Under the pieces are notes generated by a model. It saw nothing but the letters and a program-made list of their open reading frames with translations, was not told where the DNA came from and ran no database searches. The position numbers and the translations under genes are program-made. A stretch of DNA of 5,855 nucleotides from Nitrospirota bacterium. Its GTDB lineage: Bacteria > Nitrospinota_A > UBA7883. The stretch lies in the NCBI GenBank assembly GCA_011052055.1, contig DRJW01000036.1, positions 1 to 5,855 of the forward strand, read 5' to 3'. This document shows positions 1 through 5,240 of the stretch, one piece after another. Each line of letters starts with the position of its first letter. Within the stretch, counting starts at the first letter, position 1.

Positions 1-1
1 C

Positions 2-1045
2 AAGGGGGCCAGGTTCTGGCCGTTGAGCCGGGAGAGCATGCCGAAGCAGTTACTGAAAATTGCCGGTGAGCGAACAATGATCCAGGCCACCGTCGACAGG
101 ATCAAATCTGTGGCTCCGCCTTCAAGCGTTATCGTAATCACCGGAGCCTCCCATGAAAAAGAAGTCAGGCGCCAGCTGTCGGAAATACCGGCGGAAAACA
201 TAATCGTGGAGCCAATAGGGCGCAACACCGCCCCATGCGTGGCCCTTTCGGCGATGATCGTAAAAGAGCGCGACCCGGATGGCGTTATCGCGGTTCTACC
301 GGCAGACCATGTAATCACAAAACCAGATAAACTGCGCGCAACCGTCGATAAAATTCTGGCGCGGTTGAACGCCTCTCCAGACAGGCTCGCGACTATTGGC
401 GTTAAGCCTTCCTATCCTGAGACCGGATACGGATATATAAAGCGTGGAGACGCAATTTCAGAATCCATTTACAAGGTGGACAAATTCCTCGAAAAACCGG
501 ACGCCGAAACGGCGAAGGAATATGTAGACTCCGGCGAATATTACTGGAACTCCGGGATGTTTTTCTGGCGGGCGGACACTCTGCTTACCCTTATGCTCGA
601 ATATATGCCGGAGCTTATGTCCGCATTAAAACCGATAGAAAAACATGTTGGCAGAGCCGGTTTTACGGAAATCTTCAACGAAGTCTACCCTTCCGTCCCG
701 TCGGAGTCTATCGATTACGGCCTGATGGAAAAAGCGTCGGCTGACGGCAAAGTCATCGTCGCCGAAGCCGACCCTGGCTGGAGCGATGTCGGGTCGTGGC
801 GCTCGCTTTGCGACCTTGAGACGCCGGATAAAAATGGAAACTTCGGCAAAGGAAGGTTTATCGCGATTGATTCGAAAGGCGTGTTCGCTCACAATGACAA
901 ACGCCTGATAGCCGCCGTCGGTGTCGAGGACATCATAATTGTAGAAACAGACGACGCCGTGCTTGTCTGCCACAAAGACAAGGCGCAGGACGCGCGCCGC
1001 GTGATAGAGCTTCTCAAGAAAAAAGGTTACGACGATTTGCTGTAG
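2..1045 (+). CDS. Mannose-1-phosphate guanylyltransferase, 5' end cut by window edge
   Basis: Makes GDP-mannose from mannose 1-phosphate and GTP in the cytoplasm, supplying activated mannose (and derived sugars such as GDP-fucose or GDP-rhamnose) for surface polysaccharides. The frame is open from base 2 and reads KGARFWPLSRESMPKQ, the end of the family's GGxGxRxWPLSRxxxPKQ nucleotide-binding signature. The true start therefore lies roughly 9-10 codons upstream of the window, and the TTG at 23 is the conserved Leu of WPLSR, not a start. Counting from the codon at base 2, further signatures are GRNTAP (73-78), PADH (100-103), ETGYGYIK (140-147), FLEKP (162-166), WNSGMF (182-187), ESIDYGLME (235-243) and WSDVGSW (260-266). 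The 347 visible residues match the short, single-activity form; the C-terminal phosphomannose isomerase domain of long ManC-type proteins is absent. The frame ends in TAG. It is convergent with the gene at 1108. Family assignment is firm; the final sugar product is not known. Confidence 0.95.
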   Translation, partial: KGARFWPLSRESMPKQLLKIAGERTMIQATVDRIKSVAPPSSVIVITGASHEKEVRRQLSEIPAENIIVEPIGRNTAPCVALSAMIVKERDPDGVIAVLPADHVITKPDKLRATVDKILARLNASPDRLATIGVKPSYPETGYGYIKRGDAISESIYKVDKFLEKPDAETAKEYVDSGEYYWNSGMFFWRADTLLTLMLEYMPELMSALKPIEKHVGRAGFTEIFNEVYPSVPSESIDYGLMEKASADGKVIVAEADPGWSDVGSWRSLCDLETPDKNGNFGKGRFIAIDSKGVFAHNDKRLIAAVGVEDIIIVETDDAVLVCHKDKAQDARRVIELLKKKGYDDLL

Positions 1046-1065
1046 CGCGGTTGATTTAAAATCTT

Positions 1066-1088
1066 TCCCCTCCTTACTGAGGAGGGGA
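1066..1088. repeat. GC-rich perfect palindrome, probable dispersed REP-like element
   Basis: Arms CCCCTCCT (1067-1074) and AGGAGGGG (1080-1087) are perfect reverse complements around the 5-nt loop TACTG. An outer T-A pair at 1066/1088 makes a 9-bp stem. It lies between two convergent genes and is followed by TCAAGGGGTGGT (1089-1100). Neither side carries a clean T-run, so it is not a textbook intrinsic terminator, although it could stall polymerase from both directions. Stems of this CCCCTCC...GGAGGGG kind followed by an AAGGGGTGGT tail recall short intergenic repeats scattered through many environmental bacterial genomes. That identification is from memory; only one copy is visible here. Confidence 0.6.
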
Positions 1089-1107
1089 TCAAGGGGTGGT
1101 GTTCTAT

Positions 1108-1848
1108 TTAACTTTCAGGCGCCAGATTATTTTTGCTGAAGGGGCTTGTCAATACGGCGAATAAAAAGTAGTAAGGATGCTGTCTTTTCAAATACTCCAG
1201 ATAACTTACCCATTCAAGAACCAGCGGTTTGTATGCGCGTTTAATATCGGCTTCTATATGCGCCTTATCCTGTGGCGAAATTTCATGGATGTTGATTCTC
1301 TTCGCCAGCTCATCCTCCAGGTGAAAAACAGCGCGAAGGATATCTGTAAATTTGTCATGCTCAAGCATAGCGGGATTTTCCAGCAACTTGATAAGAAAAT
1401 CTCTTTTCGAGTGAAGGAGCGTCTGCAATATTTCCAGATTCTTCTCATCGGCTACAATCTTGAATTTGTATGATTCTATTTTTTTCAAAACTCTTTTAAA
1501 ATCTTTCCTGCCCCAGTCATTTCCCGTAACCATATCTTCTTTTATCTGTTCCCGGTTTTTATCCAGAGGCGAGATAATCTTCAGCAACTCCGTTCCGATT
1601 TCGCTGAAAAAGACGCCAACGACCATGTTCAACTTCTCTTTTATTTTCCTCTTTTCTTTCTCCTCGATCATTTTGTGAATTATCAGCGTTACCAGCAGAA
1701 CTTCAATCGGGACAAAAGCTATGTCCCCCACCAGGTATATTAAAATATGATGGGCGTCATGGAATAGCAGGTAATGGGCGAAATAGAGCGCCGCCGATAC
1801 CGCTATTAACGCGATTCCAAAATATAATTGCCAATGCGATTTGCCCAT
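1108..1848 (-). CDS. Uncharacterised inner-membrane protein with two N-terminal helices
   Basis: I do not recognise a named family. The 246-residue protein has two hydrophobic segments, about residues 7-28 and 34-58, separated by a short His/Asp-containing turn (FHDAHH). These predict a membrane hairpin with both ends on the same side, probably the cytoplasm. A strongly charged stretch follows (KMIEEKEKRKIKEKL, 59-73), likely a helix leaving the membrane, then a mostly helical Lys/Glu-rich domain to about 220. A short hydrophobic patch near the C terminus (226-237) is too short for a confident third helix. The ATG at 1848 is preceded by no clear Shine-Dalgarno. It lies 43 bp downstream of the pirin gene on the same strand, so it may be the last gene of the MarR-pirin unit. 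Sampled 60-base lines within it run at about 27-42% GC against about 60% in sampled lines of the guanylyltransferase gene, which hints at a different origin or compositional constraint. No enzymatic motif is visible. Confidence 0.85.
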   Translation of the reverse strand: MGKSHWQLYFGIALIAVSAALYFAHYLLFHDAHHILIYLVGDIAFVPIEVLLVTLIIHKMIEEKEKRKIKEKLNMVVGVFFSEIGTELLKIISPLDKNREQIKEDMVTGNDWGRKDFKRVLKKIESYKFKIVADEKNLEILQTLLHSKRDFLIKLLENPAMLEHDKFTDILRAVFHLEDELAKRINIHEISPQDKAHIEADIKRAYKPLVLEWVSYLEYLKRQHPYYFLFAVLTSPFSKNNLAPES

Positions 1849-1891
1849 ATAAAACCAGCTATTTAAACCTTGTTAAACATATCAATTTCGC

Positions 1892-2788
1892 TTACGGCGT
1901 CGCGGAGACAAGTTTGCCGCTCCTGTAATCATCGAAAGCCTTCTCAATCTGATCTTTGGTATTCATAACGAACGGGCCGTATCTTGTGACCGGCTCGTTA
2001 AGAGGGCGGGCTGACAACATTAAAAACCTCGCCGGTTTATCCACCGCGCTTACATCTATATAGTCTCCCTCGCCGAACAGAGCCAGACTGCCGGTCATGG
2101 CCCCCACTTTCATGTTGTTTTCATCATCCAAAAGCCCCGCCCCGTCGATCATGTAGACAATGGCCGAATGGCCTTTTTGAACCTTCTGCGTGAATACGCA
2201 TTTGGGTGGAAGAGTCACGTCGATATATAAAGGGTCGGTCTCAATACCTGTCACCGGCCCGGTTGTGTCTGAAACTTTTCCGGCGATCACTTTTATAACC
2301 ACGCCGTCATCCGTCCGCAATTCGGGGATATCCTCCGGCTCTATGTTTTGATACCTGGGATCGGTCATTTTTTTATCCGCAGGCAGGTTCACCCAGAGCT
2401 GAAACCCCCAGAGGAAACCCTCTTTTTGCTTCGGTATTTCAGAATGAAGTATCCCACTGCCAGCCGTCATCCACTGCGCGCCGCCCGGTTTTAACACACC
2501 CGATCGGCCCGTGCTGTCTTTATGCTCCATAAATCCTTCGATCATGTAAGTAACCGTCTCAAACCCCCTGTGAGGATGGGTGGGGAACCCTGCGATGTAA
2601 TCGTCCGGTTTGTCCGACCTGAATTCGTCGAGAAGCAAAAAAGGGTCAACATCCTCAAGCTCATTGTTCCCGATAACTCTCTTAAGCCGGACGCCCGCCC
2701 CCTCTATGACCTCTTTGCCCTGCGCCATTTTAATAACTTTGCGTTTTTTCAGTGGGGAGCTATTTTGTGTTTGCTGGTTTTCTCTCAT
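1892..2788 (-). CDS. Pirin family protein (bicupin)
   Basis: Pirins are cytoplasmic two-domain cupin proteins that bind one metal, usually iron, in the N-terminal barrel; some bacterial members show quercetin 2,3-dioxygenase activity and others modulate partner proteins. The 298 residues contain the signature HPHRGFETVTY at 71-81 and GILHSEIP at 112-119, giving the expected metal ligands H71, H73, H115 and E117. The N-terminal cupin spans about 30-140. The C-terminal pirin domain spans about 165-265 and is followed by the conserved RPLNEPVTRYGPFVMNT tail. All metal ligands are present, so the protein is probably functional. The ATG at 2788 is preferred over the internal ATG at 2728 because it has AAGGA 10 nt upstream and because residues before Met21 (KKRKVIK) resemble the N termini of related pirins. 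The start lies inside the end of the MarR gene (29-bp overlap), indicating translational coupling. The natural substrate cannot be told from sequence. Confidence 0.93.
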   Translation of the reverse strand: MRENQQTQNSSPLKKRKVIKMAQGKEVIEGAGVRLKRVIGNNELEDVDPFLLLDEFRSDKPDDYIAGFPTHPHRGFETVTYMIEGFMEHKDSTGRSGVLKPGGAQWMTAGSGILHSEIPKQKEGFLWGFQLWVNLPADKKMTDPRYQNIEPEDIPELRTDDGVVIKVIAGKVSDTTGPVTGIETDPLYIDVTLPPKCVFTQKVQKGHSAIVYMIDGAGLLDDENNMKVGAMTGSLALFGEGDYIDVSAVDKPARFLMLSARPLNEPVTRYGPFVMNTKDQIEKAFDDYRSGKLVSATP

Positions 2789-3227
2789 TTTCTTTTATTC
2801 CTTTACCTAACTTTTTTAAAAGCTTTATAAGCGTCCTGCGCTCCGGGGCGGATAAAGATGAAACGGCCTCCTCCATCGCAAGCTTGTGCTCACTGAATGA
2901 GGAGCGTATCAGCTTTCGCCCTTTAACCGTAAGGACAATCTGCTTTACTCTCCTGTCGTCCGGCTCGTTTTCCCGCTTTACAAAACCTCTCTTTTCGAGC
3001 CTGTCAAGCGCGGCTGTGATAGAGCCGCTGGTTAGAAACACTTTTTTGCCAATCTCGTTTACACGAGACGGCCCCTTGTTCAATAACAGCTCCATAACCG
3101 CGAAATCGGAAATGCACATATTGAGGTGTGTTATCGAGACAAAAGCGCTCTCTTTTACAGCGTTAGTCGCCTTCCAGAGAACCAGCCAAAGTTTTATTCC
3201 CGAATCATCCGTTTTTTTTCTGGACAT
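2760..3227 (-). CDS. MarR-family transcriptional regulator
   Basis: A cytoplasmic winged-helix dimer that usually represses its own operon and releases DNA on binding a phenolic or quinone ligand or on cysteine oxidation. The 155-residue product has helix alpha1 at about 10-35, a recognition helix around 66-80 (TSGSITAALDRLEKRG) and a wing at 86-100 containing the family signature DDRR followed by VKQIVLT, then C-terminal dimerisation helices. One cysteine (C38, in LNMCISDF) precedes the DNA-binding region; in redox-sensing MarR proteins a cysteine in the N-terminal part is often the sensor, but that role is only a possibility here. The start is taken as the ATG at 3227, not the TTG one codon earlier. 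No Shine-Dalgarno precedes it, and the best promoter would begin transcription at or next to this ATG, suggesting a leaderless message. It overlaps the pirin gene by 29 bp. The subgroup resembles MarR proteins found beside pirin or quinone-stress genes. A run of eight A residues falls in codons 3-6. Confidence 0.92.
   Translation of the reverse strand: MSRKKTDDSGIKLWLVLWKATNAVKESAFVSITHLNMCISDFAVMELLLNKGPSRVNEIGKKVFLTSGSITAALDRLEKRGFVKRENEPDDRRVKQIVLTVKGRKLIRSSFSEHKLAMEEAVSSLSAPERRTLIKLLKKLGKGIKENERKPANTK
2799..2803 (-). promoter_or_regulatory. Shine-Dalgarno deciding the pirin start
   Basis: On the minus strand AAGGA lies 10 nt before the ATG at 2788, within the last codons of the MarR gene. 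The alternative ATG at 2728 has no comparable purine motif at a good distance. This supports the longer pirin N terminus and coupling of its translation to that of the regulator. Confidence 0.55.
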
Positions 3228-3234
3228 CAAATTG

Positions 3235-3263
3235 AATGTAATGTATTTTTATCTTGATGTCAA
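3235..3263 (-). promoter_or_regulatory. Predicted sigma70-type promoter of the MarR-pirin unit
   Basis: On the minus strand a perfect -35 TTGACA (plus-strand 3258-3263) is followed by a 17-bp spacer and the -10 candidate TACATT (plus-strand 3235-3240; 4 of 6 consensus bases). Normal spacing would start transcription near 3228-3227, exactly at the MarR ATG, which also lacks a ribosome binding site. The -35 lies inside the palindrome at 3250-3267, so a bound repressor would block it. Prediction from consensus only. Confidence 0.55.
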
Positions 3264-3267
3264 GATA
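3250..3267. promoter_or_regulatory. Probable MarR operator, palindrome 1
   Basis: TATCTTGATGTCAAGATA has perfect 8-bp arms (TATCTTGA and TCAAGATA) around two unpaired central bases. An 18-bp dyad of this form is the typical size of a MarR-family operator, and the TATCT-GA-TC-AGATA skeleton resembles, from memory, the operator described for the quinone sensor MhqR of Bacillus. It overlaps the -35 of the regulator's own promoter, as expected for autorepression. That the adjacent MarR protein binds here is inference. Confidence 0.65.
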
Positions 3268-3268
3268 C

Positions 3269-3278
3269 TTGATATCAA
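3269..3278. promoter_or_regulatory. Second operator-like palindrome, TTGATATCAA
   Basis: A perfect 10-bp palindrome that shares the core of palindrome 1. Its centre is 15 bp from the centre of palindrome 1, about one and a half helical turns, so two dimers would lie on opposite faces of the DNA. The outer arm bases of palindrome 1 are mostly not conserved here, so it would be a weaker or secondary site. Its left half contains the best -35 candidate (TTGATA, 3269-3274) for the rightward glycosyltransferase gene. Confidence 0.5.
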
Positions 3279-3297
3279 ATCATATCGGGTCTACTTT
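3269..3297 (+). promoter_or_regulatory. Possible rightward promoter for the GT4 gene
   Basis: TTGATA (3269-3274; 5 of 6 consensus bases) is followed by a 17-bp spacer and TACTTT (3292-3297; only 3 of 6). Transcription would begin near 3304 and give a leader of about 30 nt. The weak -10 makes this tentative. If real, the palindrome at 3269-3278 would place the glycosyltransferase gene under the same MarR control. Confidence 0.3.
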
Positions 3298-3334
3298 ACG
3301 GGGCGGTATTGGCGTTATGACTTGCAAAGCCTAG

Positions 3335-4861
3335 ATGAGCGAAACCGGACGAATCAAACTCGCCCACGTCTCCCGGCGTCCTTACGTGGCGGGCGGTGGG
3401 ATGGAGCGAATGGATTATTACATTTACAAATATCTTTCAAGGGAATATTTCGATCCGCGATTCGTCATTCTAGATGATAAACAGCCGGGTGACGCTCCAT
3501 ACGGCGACTCGGTTGATTACATCTACCTTGATAGAATAAACCGGTTCGATCAGTTGATAAAGTTATTGCAGGACGTTGACGTGGTGAGTTACTCCTCCGT
3601 TGACAGGTTCCAGCCTTTGATATGTGAATCAGCCCGCTTGTCTAAAACGCCTTCCCTGATTGAAATCATGCATACTGTGGCGCCCGGCCAACTTTACGAC
3701 CAGATAGATTTGACTATCTGTGTTTCTGAAACTGTCAACAAGGAGCAGTCAGACAAGGAAAAAACGCTGGTCATCCACAACGGAATCGACCTTGGCGAGT
3801 TCAGCTTCGCGAGAAAAGACAAAGATGGCGGTAAAATAGTCCTCCTTCAGGCAGGCCGCCGGGAAAAAGAGATGTTCTTCCATCTCGATGAGCTGGAGGA
3901 GCAGATACTCCCCATGGCTCCCGATATAGAGCTATGGCTGGCCGGCAGAGGACAGGAGGGGCAAGGAAGCGACAGAGTTAAATTTCTCGGTCTGGTCGGC
4001 GATATGCCATCGCTTTACCGGCAGGCCGGCCTTTTCGTCCTCCTTTCCAGAAAAGAAGCCCTGGGAATCGCGGCGCTTGAGGCCATGGCCTGCGGCTCGA
4101 TTCCCATCGTATCGAGCGACGCGGGGCTTGCCGAAATCGTCACCGACGGTGTGGACGGGTTCGTCGTTAACGCAGAGAGCCAGAGCGAGGTCGTCTCGAA
4201 AATCAGGCAGGCTGTGGAAATGGTTGAGAGCGGGGCCATCGACAAAATGAGAAAAGCGGCTCGTAAAACGGTCGAGGAAAGGTTCGATGTTCACAGGTCA
4301 ATCCGGGAATACGAAAAGGCTATCAGGGAGATTGTGGACAAAAAAGGTAAACGTCGGCAACCGGGGCCCGCGACTGCGGAGCCGACGCCGGAGGTGGATA
4401 TATATGAAGCGCTGGATCATTATCACGCAGAAAGATGGGACGACGCTGTTCATTGTTTCACCAACATGACGGAGCGGTCGTCCCCCCTGGTAATAGACGC
4501 TTATTTTGCAATCACTGATAATTTCATCCGGCTTTGCGAGATGAGCGGCCTGGCCGATCTTTCGGACGCTCTTATAAAAAAACTGTACGAATCCGGCTAT
4601 CGCCAGGAGAGCTTCATAAACTTCTGGCGCGCCATAAGCCTTGCCCGTCCTTCAGGGTTCACCGCCGACTCAGTTTTAAATCATTCAGAAGCAAACCAGT
4701 ATCCGAAACCTGACGCCTATATGCAATCGGCGCTGTTACTTTTGCGGGAAGGGTTAAGAGAGCATGGAGCCGCCGCGCTAAAAAAAGGAATGGAGCTGTG
4801 GCCGGATATGAAAGAGTTCTCAGAGCTTTATGAAAACCTCAGTAAGAAACTGAAGTTGTAA
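3335..4861 (+). CDS. GT4-type glycosyltransferase with C-terminal helical extension
   Basis: A GT-B fold, retaining glycosyltransferase that transfers a sugar from a nucleotide donor, probably in cell-surface glycan assembly at the cytoplasmic side of the membrane. The N-terminal Rossmann domain starts RIKLAHVSRRPYVAGGGMERM (6-26) with the glycine-rich loop usual for GT4. IHNGID (147-152) marks the inter-domain junction. The C-terminal Rossmann domain has the phosphate-contacting region QAGRREKE (172-179) and the EX7E motif E241-E249 in EALGIAALEAMACG. GT4 enzymes usually end near residue 340-380; here a Pro/Lys/Arg linker (336-354) leads to about 150 extra, mostly helical residues (355-508) with a TPR-like look (ALDHYHAERWDDAVHCF). 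The ATG at 3335 follows an in-frame TAG directly upstream, so no earlier start exists in this frame; the Shine-Dalgarno is weak or absent. The nearby GDP-mannose synthase gene makes a GDP-sugar donor possible, but donor and acceptor are unknown. Confidence 0.9.
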   Translation: MSETGRIKLAHVSRRPYVAGGGMERMDYYIYKYLSREYFDPRFVILDDKQPGDAPYGDSVDYIYLDRINRFDQLIKLLQDVDVVSYSSVDRFQPLICESARLSKTPSLIEIMHTVAPGQLYDQIDLTICVSETVNKEQSDKEKTLVIHNGIDLGEFSFARKDKDGGKIVLLQAGRREKEMFFHLDELEEQILPMAPDIELWLAGRGQEGQGSDRVKFLGLVGDMPSLYRQAGLFVLLSRKEALGIAALEAMACGSIPIVSSDAGLAEIVTDGVDGFVVNAESQSEVVSKIRQAVEMVESGAIDKMRKAARKTVEERFDVHRSIREYEKAIREIVDKKGKRRQPGPATAEPTPEVDIYEALDHYHAERWDDAVHCFTNMTERSSPLVIDAYFAITDNFIRLCEMSGLADLSDALIKKLYESGYRQESFINFWRAISLARPSGFTADSVLNHSEANQYPKPDAYMQSALLLLREGLREHGAAALKKGMELWPDMKEFSELYENLSKKLKL

Positions 4862-4875
4862 ATACAGGCGCTGTT

Positions 4876-4902
4876 TTGAGCGTTGTTGAGTAAAACTTTA
4901 AT
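4876..4902 (+). promoter_or_regulatory. Weak promoter candidate ahead of the CDGSH gene
   Basis: The 62-bp gap after the glycosyltransferase stop holds TTGAGC (4876-4881) and TTTAAT (4897-4902; 5 of 6 -10 bases), but the spacing is only 15 bp. It may serve a separate CDGSH transcript, or the gene may simply be read through from upstream. Low certainty. Confidence 0.22.
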
Positions 4903-4910
4903 TAACGAAG

Positions 4911-4916
4911 AAGGAG
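4911..4916 (+). promoter_or_regulatory. Strong Shine-Dalgarno of the CDGSH gene
   Basis: AAGGAG lies 7 nt before the ATG at 4924, close to ideal, and fixes the start. It contrasts with the missing sites before the MarR and glycosyltransferase genes. Confidence 0.8.
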
Positions 4917-4923
4917 AATTTAA

Positions 4924-5160
4924 ATGAGTGAGCCTAAAATAGCCGATAAAAAACCTGCCGTAATGAATCTTGAGCCTGGTGTCTACCATTGGTGCTCATG
5001 CGGTAAATCTCAGGAGATGGCGTTTTGTGACGGCTCTCATAAAGGAACGGATTTCACACCGCTGGAATTCAAGATCGAAAGCAAGAAGGAAGTGGCGATT
5101 TGCAACTGCAAACATACAAAAACGCCTCCATATTGCGATGGCTCGCACACAAGCCTGTAG
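4924..5160 (+). CDS. Small protein with two CDGSH iron-sulfur motifs
   Basis: A 78-residue cytoplasmic protein expected to carry two [2Fe-2S] clusters, each held by three cysteines and one histidine as in the mitoNEET/CISD superfamily, whose clusters are redox-active and transferable. Motif 1 is CSCGKSQEMAFCDGSH (C24, C26, C35, H39) and motif 2 is CNCKHTKTPPYCDGSH (C60, C62, C71, H75). All eight ligands are present. In motif 1 the usual Pro two residues before the third Cys is Ala (MAFC); motif 2 keeps it (PPYC). Two tandem motifs in one short chain are typical of bacterial members, which may fold as a monomer with the two sites in place of the eukaryotic homodimer. No signal peptide or membrane segment is seen. 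It lies 62 bp after the glycosyltransferase gene and 80 bp before the YceI gene. The physiological role is unknown; electron transfer, iron-sulfur or iron storage roles are inferences from the family. Confidence 0.94.
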   Translation: MSEPKIADKKPAVMNLEPGVYHWCSCGKSQEMAFCDGSHKGTDFTPLEFKIESKKEVAICNCKHTKTPPYCDGSHTSL

Positions 5161-5170
5161 ACGCGGAATC

Positions 5171-5190
5171 AGGTAATATTTGTATTACCT
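5171..5190. promoter_or_regulatory. Perfect 20-bp palindrome upstream of the YceI gene
   Basis: AGGTAATATTTGTATTACCT consists of perfect 8-bp arms around TTTG. It begins 11 bp after the CDGSH stop and covers the place where a -35 element would be for the extended -10 at 5194-5202. No T-run follows, so an intrinsic terminator is unlikely and a regulator binding site is preferred. It does not match the TTGATATCAA type at 3250-3278, so a different regulator is implied. Confidence 0.5.
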
Positions 5191-5193
5191 ATA

Positions 5194-5202
5194 TGCTATA
5201 AC
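5194..5202 (+). promoter_or_regulatory. Extended -10 promoter of the YceI gene
   Basis: TGCTATAAC combines the TGn extension with TATAAC (5 of 6 consensus bases). The position 17 bp upstream holds no good -35 match and is occupied by the palindrome at 5171-5190. Transcription would begin near 5209, giving a leader of about 30 nt. Confidence 0.5.
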
Positions 5203-5226
5203 ATCAAAGTGGTTGATATTTTTCCA

Positions 5227-5232
5227 AAGGAG
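5227..5232 (+). promoter_or_regulatory. Strong Shine-Dalgarno of the YceI gene
   Basis: AAGGAG ends 8 nt before the ATG at 5241, and the signal peptide begins immediately at that ATG. Together they fix the start codon. Confidence 0.8.
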
Positions 5233-5240
5233 ATTTAGTA

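Noticed and set aside
626..973. A 115-codon minus-strand open frame within the guanylyltransferase gene
   Set aside because: It lies entirely inside a conserved gene on the other strand, has no family resemblance and no good ribosome binding site.
1492..1508. TTAAAATCTTTCC shared between about 1056 and 1495 as a direct repeat
   Set aside because: It is a 13-base AT-rich match, one copy inside coding sequence, with no extension on either side; coincidence is the simpler reading.
2752..3477. A 241-codon plus-strand open frame opposite the MarR gene and running into the glycosyltransferase start
   Set aside because: It is antisense to a clear MarR gene, crosses both operator palindromes and overlaps the glycosyltransferase out of frame. 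Its translation has no recognisable motif, so it is a shadow frame.
4868..4883. CGCT...AGCG mini-hairpin after the glycosyltransferase stop as a terminator
   Set aside because: Four base pairs with no following T-run is within chance expectation.
5203..5217. ATCAA-N5-TTGAT inverted repeat in the YceI leader, as a possible third MarR site
   Set aside because: The half-sites are in the opposite order to the TTGAT-ATCAA palindromes at 3250-3278, and five-base arms arise easily by chance. It was not counted as an operator.
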